A stretch of 64,000 nucleotides of DNA from CAVYUC01 sp963771595. Lineage in GTDB: Bacteria > Bacteroidota > Bacteroidia > Bacteroidales > Prolixibacteraceae. Below are positions 44,228 through 53,125 of the stretch, one piece after another (position 1 is the first letter of the stretch; each line of letters starts with the position of its first letter). The stretch covers positions 1 to 64,000 of the forward strand of contig CAVYUC010000019.1 of NCBI GenBank assembly GCA_963771595.1, written 5' to 3'. The notes under the pieces were generated by a model that did not search any database, was not told the DNA's origin, and worked only from the letters and a program-made list of their open reading frames with translations. Both the position numbers and the translations under genes were made by a program.

Positions 44228-45682
44228 TCATTTGTCATGAAATGTATTTTGCCTTGAAATTAAAAATAATCCACCCAAAGTGATTAGGCCATTTAAAATC
44301 AAAATTTCGAAACCAAACTTGTAGCCGTCAAATAATACTTCGGAATAACGCGAAATAATATAACAAATTACCGGTGCTGACAGACCAACTGCCGGAACCC
44401 ATTTGTCCTTTATTTTTCGTTTCGAATAAATACCAAAAACAAATAACCCCAATATCGGACCGTAGGTGTAACCGGCTGCAGTAAACACAGCCACAACAAT
44501 ACTTTCGTTGTTAATGACCCTGAAAATAAGGATAACCACAATCAGTAATACTGAAAACAGCAGGTGCGAATATTTTTTTATTTTTTGACGTTTTTTTTCT
44601 TCAAACTGATGGATATGCAGAAAATCGACACTGAATGAAGTGGTTAAAGCTGTTAGTGCGGAATCGGCGCTGGAATAAGCTGCCGCGGTAATTCCGAGTA
44701 AAAACGCAATCCCCACTGGCAGTCCAAGATAGTTCAATGCCAGTAATGGATACAAATCATCTGAATTTTGCGGAATTGCCACGTTGGAATATTCGGCAAA
44801 ATCATAAAGTAAAACACCCAGGCACAGAAATAAAAATACAGCGGCTAAAAAAGAGAGGCTGAAAACCAGCATATTTATCTGGGCTTCCTTTTTGTTTTTG
44901 CAGGTGAGGTTTTTCTGCATCATATCCTGGTCCATGCCCACCATAACGATGGTTATAAACATTCCGGCCAAAAACTGTTTTAAAAAATTATTGCCTGAAC
45001 GCCAGCCCCAATGGAAAATATTTGAAAACGGATCAGTTGAAATTTCTCGAACCAAATCACTGCCATTCCAGTTAAATTTTTGTGAAATGGCAGCAATGGT
45101 AAAAATGACGGCGCTTACCAGAAACAGTGTTTGCAGGGTGTCAGTCCATACAATGGTTTTGATTCCGCCTCGATAAGTATAAACCCAAATCAATGCAATG
45201 GTCACTACCACTGTTACCCAAAACGGAACATTAAATGCATCGAAAAATGCAAGTTGGAGCACTCCGGCAACCAGGTAAAGCCGGAAAGCTGCGCCAATTA
45301 ATTTTGAAATGAGAAAGAAAAACGAACCGGTTTTATATGAATTGATGCCAAACCGTTGTTCCAGAAAAGTGTATATCGAAACCAGATTCAACTTGTAGTA
45401 CAGGGGCAGCAAAATACCGGCAACCAGCCAGTAACCCACAATATTTCCAAAAACAAACTGCAAATATGAAAATGCTGAATTTCCAACTTCTCCGGGGACC
45501 GAAATAAAAGTAACGCCCGATAAAGTTGCACCGACCATTCCGAATGCAACCAGGTACCACGGCGATTTACGGTTTGCGGTAAAAAAAGCATGTGTATCGG
45601 CATTGCGCGATGTAAGCCACGAAATTCCTATCAAAATGAAAAAATAGCCCAGAACAATTCCTAAAACGAGGTACGGATTCAT
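44228..45682 (-). CDS. Sodium:solute symporter, candidate MurNAc transporter
   Basis: A 484-residue SSS-family permease with about 13 membrane helices (GATLSGVTFISVPGEVG near residue 50, IALIWVYTYRGGIKTIVWTDTLQT, GITAAAYSSADSALTALTTSFSVDF). It begins 2 bp after the NamZ gene stop. In Tannerella an SSS transporter (MurT) imports N-acetylmuramic acid. Together with NamZ upstream and NagZ nearby, MurNAc uptake is a reasonable inference. The sequence alone only supports sodium-coupled solute import. Confidence 0.88.
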   Translation of the reverse strand: MNPYLVLGIVLGYFFILIGISWLTSRNADTHAFFTANRKSPWYLVAFGMVGATLSGVTFISVPGEVGNSAFSYLQFVFGNIVGYWLVAGILLPLYYKLNLVSIYTFLEQRFGINSYKTGSFFFLISKLIGAAFRLYLVAGVLQLAFFDAFNVPFWVTVVVTIALIWVYTYRGGIKTIVWTDTLQTLFLVSAVIFTIAAISQKFNWNGSDLVREISTDPFSNIFHWGWRSGNNFLKQFLAGMFITIVMVGMDQDMMQKNLTCKNKKEAQINMLVFSLSFLAAVFLFLCLGVLLYDFAEYSNVAIPQNSDDLYPLLALNYLGLPVGIAFLLGITAAAYSSADSALTALTTSFSVDFLHIHQFEEKKRQKIKKYSHLLFSVLLIVVILIFRVINNESIVVAVFTAAGYTYGPILGLFVFGIYSKRKIKDKWVPAVGLSAPVICYIISRYSEVLFDGYKFGFEILILNGLITLGGLFLISRQNTFHDK

Positions 45683-45684
45683 GC

Positions 45685-46854
45685 TTATTCAAAATCGGGG
45701 TAAAGTAAATATTTCTTTCTCATTTTGTTGTAATTGTCCAGTGCCGGTTGCCAGCTTTCCGTTATTTCCTTTTCAGTTTTTCCTTCCCGTATTTTCTTAA
45801 TGAAATCATCGGTTCCGGCAAGTAGGTTTAGCCAGTTTTCGCGGGTAAGAAATTCTTTTTCATTTTCATACTGATGATAAAAATCCAGGAAATATTTCAA
45901 GGTAAACTGAGGTACATTATCCAGTTTCCGAAGATCAGTTCCGTAACAAACTTTTCCTTCGTTTATTGGATTTACAGCCACACCGGGAATATCTTTCGGG
46001 GTGAAAGTAAAATCCCCAAGTTTGGGATTCGTTCCTCCAATAACCTGAAACGGAAACCGGGTGCCGCGGCCAATGCTTACGCTGGTTGCTTCAAAAAAAC
46101 ACAGCGATGGATATAGTTTTACTGCCAGGTCGTTGGGCAGGTTGGGAGAGGGGGGCACCGGCAGAGAGTACGACATGGAGTGCGTATAATTTTCAACCGG
46201 AACAACGGTTAGTGCACATGCGTTTTTCGATTCAATCCAATGTTCGCCGTTTATCATCATGGCCAGTTCGCCCACCGTGCAACCATGCACTATGGGAATA
46301 GGATCCATTCCAACAAACGACTGAAAACCCGAGTCAAGAATAGGGCCTGCAATGTAATTGCCATTAGGATTTGGCCGGTCGAGAATGATGAATGATTTTT
46401 TGTTTTCAGCACAAGCTTCAATGGCATAATGCAGCGTTGAAATATAGGTGTAAAACCTGCATCCCACATCCTGAATGTCAAAAACCAGCACATCCAAATC
46501 CTGTAAATGCTCCGGTTTTGGTTTTTTATTTTCGCCATAAAGCGAAATAACCGGAAGACCGGTTTTTAAATCTGTTCCATCAGTAATTTCCTCTCCCGCA
46601 GCAGCATTTCCGCGAAATCCATGTTCGGGAGCAAATATTTTTTTTACCTGAATATCATGTTCTATTAAAAAATCAACCAAATGAACACTGTCCACCAATG
46701 AAGTATGATTTACAATAACACCAACATTTTTGCCCTTTAGCAACGGTAAATAATTTTCGGTTTTTTGGGCACCGGTTTTCATCTCTTTTTCGCTATCTGC
46801 CATACAGCCCGTAAAAAGATAAATCAATAGAAATAAACCCGTGAATTTTTTCAT
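45685..46854 (-). CDS. namZ: Exo-beta-N-acetylmuramidase NamZ-like lipoprotein (DUF1343)
   Basis: A 389-residue DUF1343 protein. The lipobox FTGCMADS anchors it. Family motifs are FAPEHGFRGNAAAGEEI, DVLVFDIQDVGCRFYTYISTLHYAIEAC, LDRPNPNGNYIAGPI and FEATSVSIGRGTRFPFQ. Characterised members (Bacillus NamZ, GH171) release MurNAc from the non-reducing end of peptidoglycan chains. It is first gene of an operon with the sodium symporter and divergent from NagZ, so the cluster reads as peptidoglycan turnover and salvage. Confidence 0.88.
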   Translation of the reverse strand: MKKFTGLFLLIYLFTGCMADSEKEMKTGAQKTENYLPLLKGKNVGVIVNHTSLVDSVHLVDFLIEHDIQVKKIFAPEHGFRGNAAAGEEITDGTDLKTGLPVISLYGENKKPKPEHLQDLDVLVFDIQDVGCRFYTYISTLHYAIEACAENKKSFIILDRPNPNGNYIAGPILDSGFQSFVGMDPIPIVHGCTVGELAMMINGEHWIESKNACALTVVPVENYTHSMSYSLPVPPSPNLPNDLAVKLYPSLCFFEATSVSIGRGTRFPFQVIGGTNPKLGDFTFTPKDIPGVAVNPINEGKVCYGTDLRKLDNVPQFTLKYFLDFYHQYENEKEFLTRENWLNLLAGTDDFIKKIREGKTEKEITESWQPALDNYNKMRKKYLLYPDFE

Positions 46855-46955
46855 TGGGATAAAAAAAAATTACATTTATGTCCGCTAAAATACCAATACA
46901 TTTACGAAATCAGAATAATTACAAACTAAAATTTTTTTTTTGGAGTTAAATAAAT

Positions 46956-49892
46956 ATGCTATTGAATTACAAAACATTTCTGACCTTTTTGACACTGATG
47001 GTAGCAAAGTCTTTAACTTCAACTGCCGCCGATCCACCTTTTTTAAATTATTTAAACGATGGGTGGGTTAATGAACAGCTTCAGGGATTTTCGACTGAAG
47101 AAAAAATTGCACAGCTGATGATGATAACCGTATATCCGCGTCAGAACAATGCCAGCAGGGACAAAATAATTGCACAAATCGACAAGTACCGACCGGGTGG
47201 TATTTTGGTGATGCAGGGTGAACCGGTTAAAACAGCAGACTGGATAAATCAGTTTCAGCAAAATTCTCCAACTCCGCTTTTGGTGGCTGTTGATGGAGAA
47301 TGGGGGCTTTCCATGCGAATTGACAGCACAATGGAATATCCGTATGCACAGGCTTTGGGTGCTGTTCAGGATTCAACATTTATTTACCAGATGGGCCGCG
47401 ATATTGGTAACCAGATGAAGCAAATGGGTATTCATATGAATTTTGCACCGGTGGCCGATGTAAACACAAATCCTTCAAATCCGGTAATTAATTTCCGGTC
47501 GTTTGGCGAAGATAAAATGAATGTTGCCCAAAAAGCCTGGTACTTTGCCAAAGGAATGCAGGATGCAGGTGTTATTCCGGTTGCAAAACATTTTCCCGGT
47601 CATGGCGATACAAAAACCGATTCACATCTGGCGCTGCCCCTAATTCAGCATTCAAAACAAAGAATTGATTCTGTGGAATCGTTTCCATTCCGTTATTTGG
47701 CTGAAAAAGGTATCAGCGGAATAATGTCGGCACACCTGAATATCCCGGCGCTGGATAATTCGGGTACACCTTCCTCCCTTTCAAAAAAAATAATTACAGA
47801 TTACCTGAAAAATGAAATTGGTTTTTCCGGATTTGTGGTTACCGATGCTATAAATATGAAAGGAGTGCGGACCGAAAAAGGAAATGCCGAACTGGAAGCA
47901 TTAAAAGCGGGGAATGATATGGTTGAATTTGTTCCCGATATTGAAACTGCTGTTCAAACCGTAAAGCAGGCAGTTTTTAGTGGCGAAATTCCGGTAACGG
48001 AAATTGAAGAAAAATGCAGAAAAGTGCTTGCCCTAAAACGCTGGCTGAGTTTAAACTTTTATAAACCGGCAAATTTATCCGGATTAACCTCGCAGTTAAA
48101 CTCACCTTATTATGAAGTGACCAGCCGGAAACTGATAAAAGGTGCATTCACGGTTCTTGAGAATAATAATATTTTGCCGGTTGAGCACCTCGATTCATTT
48201 AAAGTTGCATCGCTGATGATTGGAGCAGAGGAGGTATCGCCTTTTCAGAAAATGCTGGAAAAATACACTCAAATCGATCATTACTATCTTGGAAAGAATG
48301 CATCGGAACGCACATGGGCCAGTCTTCGCAGGAAACTTGGAAATTACAACCTCATAATAACCGGAATTGAGGGAATCAATATTTTTCCTTCGGGAAATTA
48401 CGGCACCACTGAAATCCAGCGTAAAGCAGTTGAAGATGTTGTTCGTGAAAACAAAACGGTAACCGTATTTTTCGGAAATGCCTATGCATTGAAACATTTT
48501 ACCAATGTTCAACATTCGCAGGGTTTAATTCTGGCATACCAGAATAATCAACTGGTGCAGGAACTGGCGGCGCAGCTTATATTTGGCGGCATTGGCGCAA
48601 ATGGAAAATTGCCTGTAACCGTGGATGAACGATTCCGGCTGAACCAGGGGCTGGAGCTAAAAAGCAACAAAAGCCTATCCTACTCCATTCCCGAGGAAGT
48701 GGGAATTCATTCCGAGGAATTGTACCACCGCATTGATTCAATTGCCCGGCTGGGACTAGACTCGGCTGCTTATCCGGGTTGCCAGGTGCTGGTTGCCAAA
48801 GATGGTATGGTTTTTTTTCATAAATGCTACGGGTATCAGTCGTATTTAAAAGAAAAAAAGGTTGAGCCCGATAATTTATACGATTGGGCATCGCTTACAA
48901 AAGTAACAGGCCCGCTTCCTGCGCTGATGCGGCTGGTGGATGAGAAAAAATTCAATATCGATGATCCGTTTTGCAATTACTGGCCCGATTTTAAAGGAAC
49001 AAACAAAGAACATATTACTGTGCGCGAAGTACTGGCTCATCAGGCACGGCTGCCCGCCTGGATTTCATACTGGCAAATGGCGCTCGACGACAAAGGAAGA
49101 CTGAACAAGGCGGTTTTTAAACATCAGCCATCTCCAAAATACGATGTGCGAATTTCGGAGCATCTGTTTATGAACCACGATTTCAGAAAAATGATGTTCG
49201 ATACCATTACACATGTTAAATTGTTGCCACGGAAAAGGTATTTATATTCAGGTTTGAGTTTTTACCTCTTTCCTGATATTATTTCGAATATCACCGGCGA
49301 GTCGTACGAAAAATATATTACCGAAAATTTTTACAGACCGCTGGGCGCCTACACAATTAATTACAATCCATATAAACACTTCCCGTTAAATAAAATAATT
49401 CCGACTGAAACAGACGATTTTTTCAGGAAGGAAAAACTGCAGGGTTTCGTTCACGATGAAGGCGCTGCAATGATGGGCGGAATTTCAGGAAATGCCGGAT
49501 TATTTGGTTCTGCAAATGATTTGGCCAAGCTTTTTCAGATGTACCTGCAAAAGGGGTATTTTGGCGGGCGGCGTTATATTTCCGAAAAAACGATAAATGA
49601 ATTTACAAAAATTCAGTTTCCGGAAGATGATAACCGCAGAGGTCTGGGATTTGATAAACCGCTGATTGATAACTATAAAAATAAATTGAAAGATGCATAT
49701 CCGGCAGTGGATGCAAGTAAAAACAGTTTTGGACACAGTGGTTTTACCGGTACTTTTGCGTGGGCCGATCCTGATAACGGGTTACTTTACATTTTCATGT
49801 CGAACAGGGTGAATCCAACAAGGAATAATACCCGGTTATACGATTTAAATATTCGCACAGCATTGCACCAGGCTATTTACGACAGCCTCTGA
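46956..49892 (+). CDS. GH3 beta-N-acetylglucosaminidase fused to a class C beta-lactamase-like domain
   Basis: A 978-residue secreted protein with a signal peptide near 1-27. The GH3 NagZ domain carries KHFPGHGDTKTDSH (His212) and the nucleophile Asp297 in VTDAINMKG, followed by a GH3 C-terminal domain. From about 600 there is a serine beta-lactamase/DD-peptidase fold with S646-L-T-K649, a Tyr motif YLYSGLSFY and the terminal HSGFTG box. It likely cleaves GlcNAc from muropeptides in the periplasm and may trim or bind stem peptides. This fusion recurs in Bacteroidota. It is divergent from namZ with a 101-bp gap. Confidence 0.92.
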   Translation: MLLNYKTFLTFLTLMVAKSLTSTAADPPFLNYLNDGWVNEQLQGFSTEEKIAQLMMITVYPRQNNASRDKIIAQIDKYRPGGILVMQGEPVKTADWINQFQQNSPTPLLVAVDGEWGLSMRIDSTMEYPYAQALGAVQDSTFIYQMGRDIGNQMKQMGIHMNFAPVADVNTNPSNPVINFRSFGEDKMNVAQKAWYFAKGMQDAGVIPVAKHFPGHGDTKTDSHLALPLIQHSKQRIDSVESFPFRYLAEKGISGIMSAHLNIPALDNSGTPSSLSKKIITDYLKNEIGFSGFVVTDAINMKGVRTEKGNAELEALKAGNDMVEFVPDIETAVQTVKQAVFSGEIPVTEIEEKCRKVLALKRWLSLNFYKPANLSGLTSQLNSPYYEVTSRKLIKGAFTVLENNNILPVEHLDSFKVASLMIGAEEVSPFQKMLEKYTQIDHYYLGKNASERTWASLRRKLGNYNLIITGIEGINIFPSGNYGTTEIQRKAVEDVVRENKTVTVFFGNAYALKHFTNVQHSQGLILAYQNNQLVQELAAQLIFGGIGANGKLPVTVDERFRLNQGLELKSNKSLSYSIPEEVGIHSEELYHRIDSIARLGLDSAAYPGCQVLVAKDGMVFFHKCYGYQSYLKEKKVEPDNLYDWASLTKVTGPLPALMRLVDEKKFNIDDPFCNYWPDFKGTNKEHITVREVLAHQARLPAWISYWQMALDDKGRLNKAVFKHQPSPKYDVRISEHLFMNHDFRKMMFDTITHVKLLPRKRYLYSGLSFYLFPDIISNITGESYEKYITENFYRPLGAYTINYNPYKHFPLNKIIPTETDDFFRKEKLQGFVHDEGAAMMGGISGNAGLFGSANDLAKLFQMYLQKGYFGGRRYISEKTINEFTKIQFPEDDNRRGLGFDKPLIDNYKNKLKDAYPAVDASKNSFGHSGFTGTFAWADPDNGLLYIFMSNRVNPTRNNTRLYDLNIRTALHQAIYDSL

Positions 49893-50149
49893 AAATTCTT
49901 AAAAAATGTTAATGGTTCATTCATAATTTGTTGAATTTTTTCAATTCATTGTTGTTTGTTGAAGTTTGTTTGTCAGTAAATTACAGGTGTTGTTAAATAA
50001 ATACTAAAATCCGGTTAAATAGTATTTTGTAGAAATAAAAATAATAACTTAACATTGAAACAAGGGTTATTAAATTATTAATTTTAATTTTACAGGACAA
50101 GAGAAGTTCTTTTAAATTTTAGTTAGAAATCAAATAAATTTTAGACGTT

Positions 50150-50404
50150 ATGGAGCGGAAAATCACTTTTAATGAGCTGCGTAAAATCAAAGACAGCTTG
50201 CCTGACGGTTCAATCAAGAAAATTGCAGAAGAGTTTGAACTAACCGAAGAAACCGTCAGGAATTATTTTGGAGGTGCAAATTATACAAATGGCGCAGCAG
50301 TCGGAATCCACATGGAACCGGGACCCAACGGTGGAATAGTTTTAATAGACAATGCAGACATTCTTGAACGAGCGAAGAAAATTTTGGCAGAAGAAACAGT
50401 TTAA
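50150..50404 (+). CDS. Small HTH-like DNA-binding protein
   Basis: An 84-residue protein. Residues 1-45 look like a helix-turn-helix (FNELRKIKDSLPDGSIKKIAEEF, LTEETVRNYFGG), and the C-terminal half (GIHMEPGPNGGIVLIDNADILERAKKIL) is a short alpha/beta tail. I recognise this as a conserved small protein of Bacteroidales usually annotated only as DNA-binding. It is monocistronic, with a 257-bp AT-rich upstream region and its own terminator, which suggests strong independent expression. Confidence 0.75.
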   Translation: MERKITFNELRKIKDSLPDGSIKKIAEEFELTEETVRNYFGGANYTNGAAVGIHMEPGPNGGIVLIDNADILERAKKILAEETV

Positions 50405-50428
50405 ACAGAGCAGAAATTAAAAAATACG

Positions 50429-50459
50429 AACTGTCCTATTTCAATGGGGCAGTTTTTTT
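50429..50459 (+). terminator. Terminator of the small HTH-like gene
   Basis: Stem AACTGTCC/GGGCAGTT (50429-50436 with 50447-50454, one G-U pair) followed by T-rich sequence. Confidence 0.85.
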
Positions 50460-50486
50460 ATAAACCAAATCTAAACCTTTTTAATC

Positions 50487-51284
50487 ATGAAAAGACTACT
50501 TTACACTTGCACATTTTTTTTAGCCGCCTTTTCGTTTTCGTGCCAAACCGAAAAACCATGGCAACCTTTGTTTAATGGCGAAAATCTGGATAATTGGGAT
50601 ATGTACCTCGGTACTCCGCTAAACGGGTTCGATAGTCTTGCTCAGGTTGCAACAAAAGAAAAAATTTTTTCTGTTGTTCAGGAAAATAGCGAAAATCTGA
50701 TACGGATTTCCGGCGAAATAAACGGCTCGCTTGCAACACGCGACACCTTTTCAAATTATCACCTTCAGCTTGTATTTAAATGGGGCGACGAAGTTTATAC
50801 CAGCCGCAACAGTGGTTTGCTACATCACAGTTTTGGTGATTTTGGCGAAGCTTTGGGCACCTGGATGGTAAACATAGAATGTCAGTTGATGCATGAACGG
50901 CTGGGCGACACCTATTTAATGAATAATACCTATTGTGAAACAGCAGTTGAAGAAGTTGATGACGGATTTAAATATGATAAAAACGGCAAGGTGATGAAAT
51001 TTAGCGAAGAACACAATGGCAAAGGAATCAAAAAAGCTGTTGATGCCGAAAATCCAGTTGGAGAATGGAACACAGTTGATTTATATTGTTATGACAGAAC
51101 AACTGTTCATGTAATTAACGGACAGGTTGTTATGGTAAATAATAATACCGGTAAAATAGAAAACGGATCGGTAATACCGCTTACTTCCGGGAAAATTCAA
51201 ATACAGTCAGAGGGTGGAGAACTTTTTATTAAAACCCTGCAGATTAAGCCAATTAAAGAAATTCCCGCTGAGCTTTTACAGTAG
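50487..51284 (+). CDS. DUF1080 (3-keto-disaccharide hydrolase family) lipoprotein
   Basis: A 265-residue lipoprotein (lipobox FSFSCQTE, Cys19) with a concanavalin-like DUF1080 domain: PLFNGENLDNWDMY, LQLVFKWGDE, NSGLLHHSFG, GEWNTVDLYC, GQVVMVNNN and IQIQSEGGELFIKTLQI. Family members include hydrolases acting on 3-keto-glycosides. Whether this copy is catalytic is not clear from sequence. It stands alone between two terminators. Confidence 0.88.
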   Translation: MKRLLYTCTFFLAAFSFSCQTEKPWQPLFNGENLDNWDMYLGTPLNGFDSLAQVATKEKIFSVVQENSENLIRISGEINGSLATRDTFSNYHLQLVFKWGDEVYTSRNSGLLHHSFGDFGEALGTWMVNIECQLMHERLGDTYLMNNTYCETAVEEVDDGFKYDKNGKVMKFSEEHNGKGIKKAVDAENPVGEWNTVDLYCYDRTTVHVINGQVVMVNNNTGKIENGSVIPLTSGKIQIQSEGGELFIKTLQIKPIKEIPAELLQ

Positions 51285-51306
51285 TTTTTCGATCTTGAAA
51301 ATTGAA

Positions 51307-51348
51307 AAACTTCCTCAGAATGTAATACTTATTGAGGAAGTTTTTTTA
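51307..51348 (+). terminator. Terminator of the DUF1080 gene
   Basis: An 11-pair stem AAACTTCCTCA/TGAGGAAGTTT (51307-51317 with 51333-51343), then a T-run. Confidence 0.9.
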
Positions 51349-51403
51349 TTTAAGCCCAACAGAAGTTGCAGTTTATTTTATCCTTTCAATATTTTTTTGC
51401 CCG

Positions 51404-51428
51404 TTTGAAAACTTTATTTGAAAACTTT
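51404..51428. repeat. Direct repeat TTTGAAAACTTT upstream of uraA
   Basis: The 12-mer occurs at 51404-51415 and 51417-51428, separated by one A. The second copy overlaps the proposed -33 element. It may be a regulator site or a slippage product. Confidence 0.6.
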
Positions 51429-51448
51429 CAGGGAAAAGATTATTCTTG
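51418..51448 (+). promoter_or_regulatory. Candidate promoter of uraA
   Basis: -33 TTG (51418-51420), 20-bp spacer, -7-like TATTCTTG (51441-51448; one mismatch to TAnnTTTG), 25 bp before the ATG. Confidence 0.45.
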
Positions 51449-51473
51449 CACAAACTTTTAAGAACCTGTTTAA

Positions 51474-52679
51474 ATGAACCAAAAATCCTTTCGCGAACAA
51501 TTTACCGCCAGAAACACAGTTTTGGGAATTCAATTTCTTTTTGTTGCTTTTGGTGCCACAGTGCTGGTGCCGCTGCTTGTTGGGATTGATCCTTCGGTTG
51601 CCCTATTTACTGCAGGTTTAGGCACACTTATTTTTCATTTGATAACCCGCGGACAGGTGCCGGTTTTTCTGGGCAGCAGTTTTGCTTTTATTGCGCCTAT
51701 AATTGAAGCGACAAAATTGTACGGCTGGCCTGGAACACTTTCCGGAATAATTGCGGTTGGATTGGTTTACGGACTTGTTTCGGCACTGGTGAAAATTCGC
51801 GGGATTTTATTTGTTGAACGTCTTTTTCCGCCGGTAGTTGTGGGGCCGGTGATCATTATAATTGGATTGTCGCTGGCTTCATCGGCTGTAGATATGGCAA
51901 AAACCGACTGGCCGCTGGCTGTTATAACTTTATTCACTGCAATTACGGTGGTTATTTTCGGAAAAGGAATGGCCAAACTGATTCCCATTTTCATTGCTGT
52001 GGCTGTTGGATATGTTGTCGCAATTATTTGGGGAAAAGTGGATTATTCAATTATTGGCCAGTCGGCATGGTTAACGTTACCCGAATTTACGTTGCCGCAT
52101 TTTAACTGGCAGGCAATTTTGTACATGATTCCGGTTGCCGTTGCTCCAATTATTGAACATGTAGGCGATATGTACGCCATTGGCGGTGTTTGCAATAAAA
52201 ATTTTGTTGAAAAACCGGGTTTGCACCGTACTTTGCTCGGCGATGGGATTGCTACTGCAATGGCCGGATTTTTTGGAGGAGTGCCAAATACAACTTATTC
52301 TGAAGTTACCGGGGCGATTTCACTCACAAAAGTAACCAATCCGTTTATTCTGCGCATAGCGGCAATTACTGCTATTGTTTTTGCTTTCGTGGGTAAAATC
52401 AGTGGCTTTCTTAAAACCATTCCGCAGGCAGTTTTAGGCGGAATTATGTTGCTGCTTTTTGGAATGATTGCTTCCATTGGCATAAAATCGCTGGTGGATG
52501 GAAAAACAAACATGGGCGAAACCCGCAACCAGGTTATTGTTTCAGTAGTTTTGACTGTCGGAATTGGAGGTGCAATGATTCAGTATGGCACTTTTTCGCT
52601 GGCTGGAATTGGGCTGGCTGCTTTGGTCGGAATTTTACTGAACCTGGTTTTGCCGGCTACAAAGCCCGAGGACCGGTAA
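51474..52679 (+). CDS. Uracil-xanthine permease family (UraA-like)
   Basis: A 401-residue inner-membrane nucleobase:cation symporter (NCS2) with about 14 hydrophobic segments. Diagnostic sequences: FVAFGATVLVPLLVGIDPSVALFTAGLGT, QVPVFLGSSFAFIAPI, VAPIIEHVGDMYAIG (conserved Glu and His-Asp of helix 8) and FFGGVPNTTYSEVTGAI. It most likely imports uracil. Xanthine cannot be excluded. Confidence 0.92.
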   Translation: MNQKSFREQFTARNTVLGIQFLFVAFGATVLVPLLVGIDPSVALFTAGLGTLIFHLITRGQVPVFLGSSFAFIAPIIEATKLYGWPGTLSGIIAVGLVYGLVSALVKIRGILFVERLFPPVVVGPVIIIIGLSLASSAVDMAKTDWPLAVITLFTAITVVIFGKGMAKLIPIFIAVAVGYVVAIIWGKVDYSIIGQSAWLTLPEFTLPHFNWQAILYMIPVAVAPIIEHVGDMYAIGGVCNKNFVEKPGLHRTLLGDGIATAMAGFFGGVPNTTYSEVTGAISLTKVTNPFILRIAAITAIVFAFVGKISGFLKTIPQAVLGGIMLLLFGMIASIGIKSLVDGKTNMGETRNQVIVSVVLTVGIGGAMIQYGTFSLAGIGLAALVGILLNLVLPATKPEDR

Positions 52680-52771
52680 ATTATTTTGGAGGCTGCTTTT
52701 CAGGAAGGTATTTCCAAAACCGGCGCGGCATATGCAGGCGCTGCTGCTTTTTTGCATCTGAAATGATATGT

Positions 52772-52795
52772 CGGCTTTCTGCAAAAAGCCGTTTT
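52772..52795 (+). terminator. Probable terminator downstream of uraA
   Basis: CGGCTTT (52772-52778) pairs with AAAGCCG (52785-52791), loop of six, followed by TTTT. It lies about 90 bp after the uraA stop. Confidence 0.6.
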
Positions 52796-53070
52796 GACCT
52801 GCCATTTAAAGGATGAATGTCCACGGAAATTCTTTACGGTTATAGCATTCAAAAATAGTGGTCAAAAATCCTTCAAGAGTACCATAATAAGTGTATATAA
52901 TCATGGTATATATTTGTTAATCAATAAAAAATCATTTGGTTTTTAAAGATTTTTGCAAGTTGAAAATAAAACGATAATTCCACTAAGTTTGTAATGGAAT
53001 TGTAGGGACAGAAAAAAACAAAACGGCCTTTGTAAAATTTCACAAAAATTTGGCTCTTCTGATTTTTTGC

Positions 53071-53100
53071 TTGAAATGCATAATAAATTCTCTATTTTTA
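53071..53100 (+). promoter_or_regulatory. Promoter of the DUF4831 gene
   Basis: -33 TTG (53071-53073), 19-bp spacer and -7 TATTTTTA (53093-53100, one mismatch), 25 bp before the ATG at 53126. Confidence 0.55.
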
Positions 53101-53125
53101 GGTCTTTAAATTTAAAAATATCATC

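Larger units (their letters stand above)
52680..53125. other. Intergenic region between uraA and the DUF4831 gene
   Basis: A 446-bp stretch with a probable uraA terminator (52772-52795), an AT-rich middle without clear structure and a promoter at 53071-53100. Reading frames seen here are only 16-27 codons and unconvincing. Confidence 0.65.

Noticed and set aside
52680..52860. Small minus-strand reading frames (16-27 codons) after uraA
   Set aside because: No conserved features, and they overlap a probable terminator.
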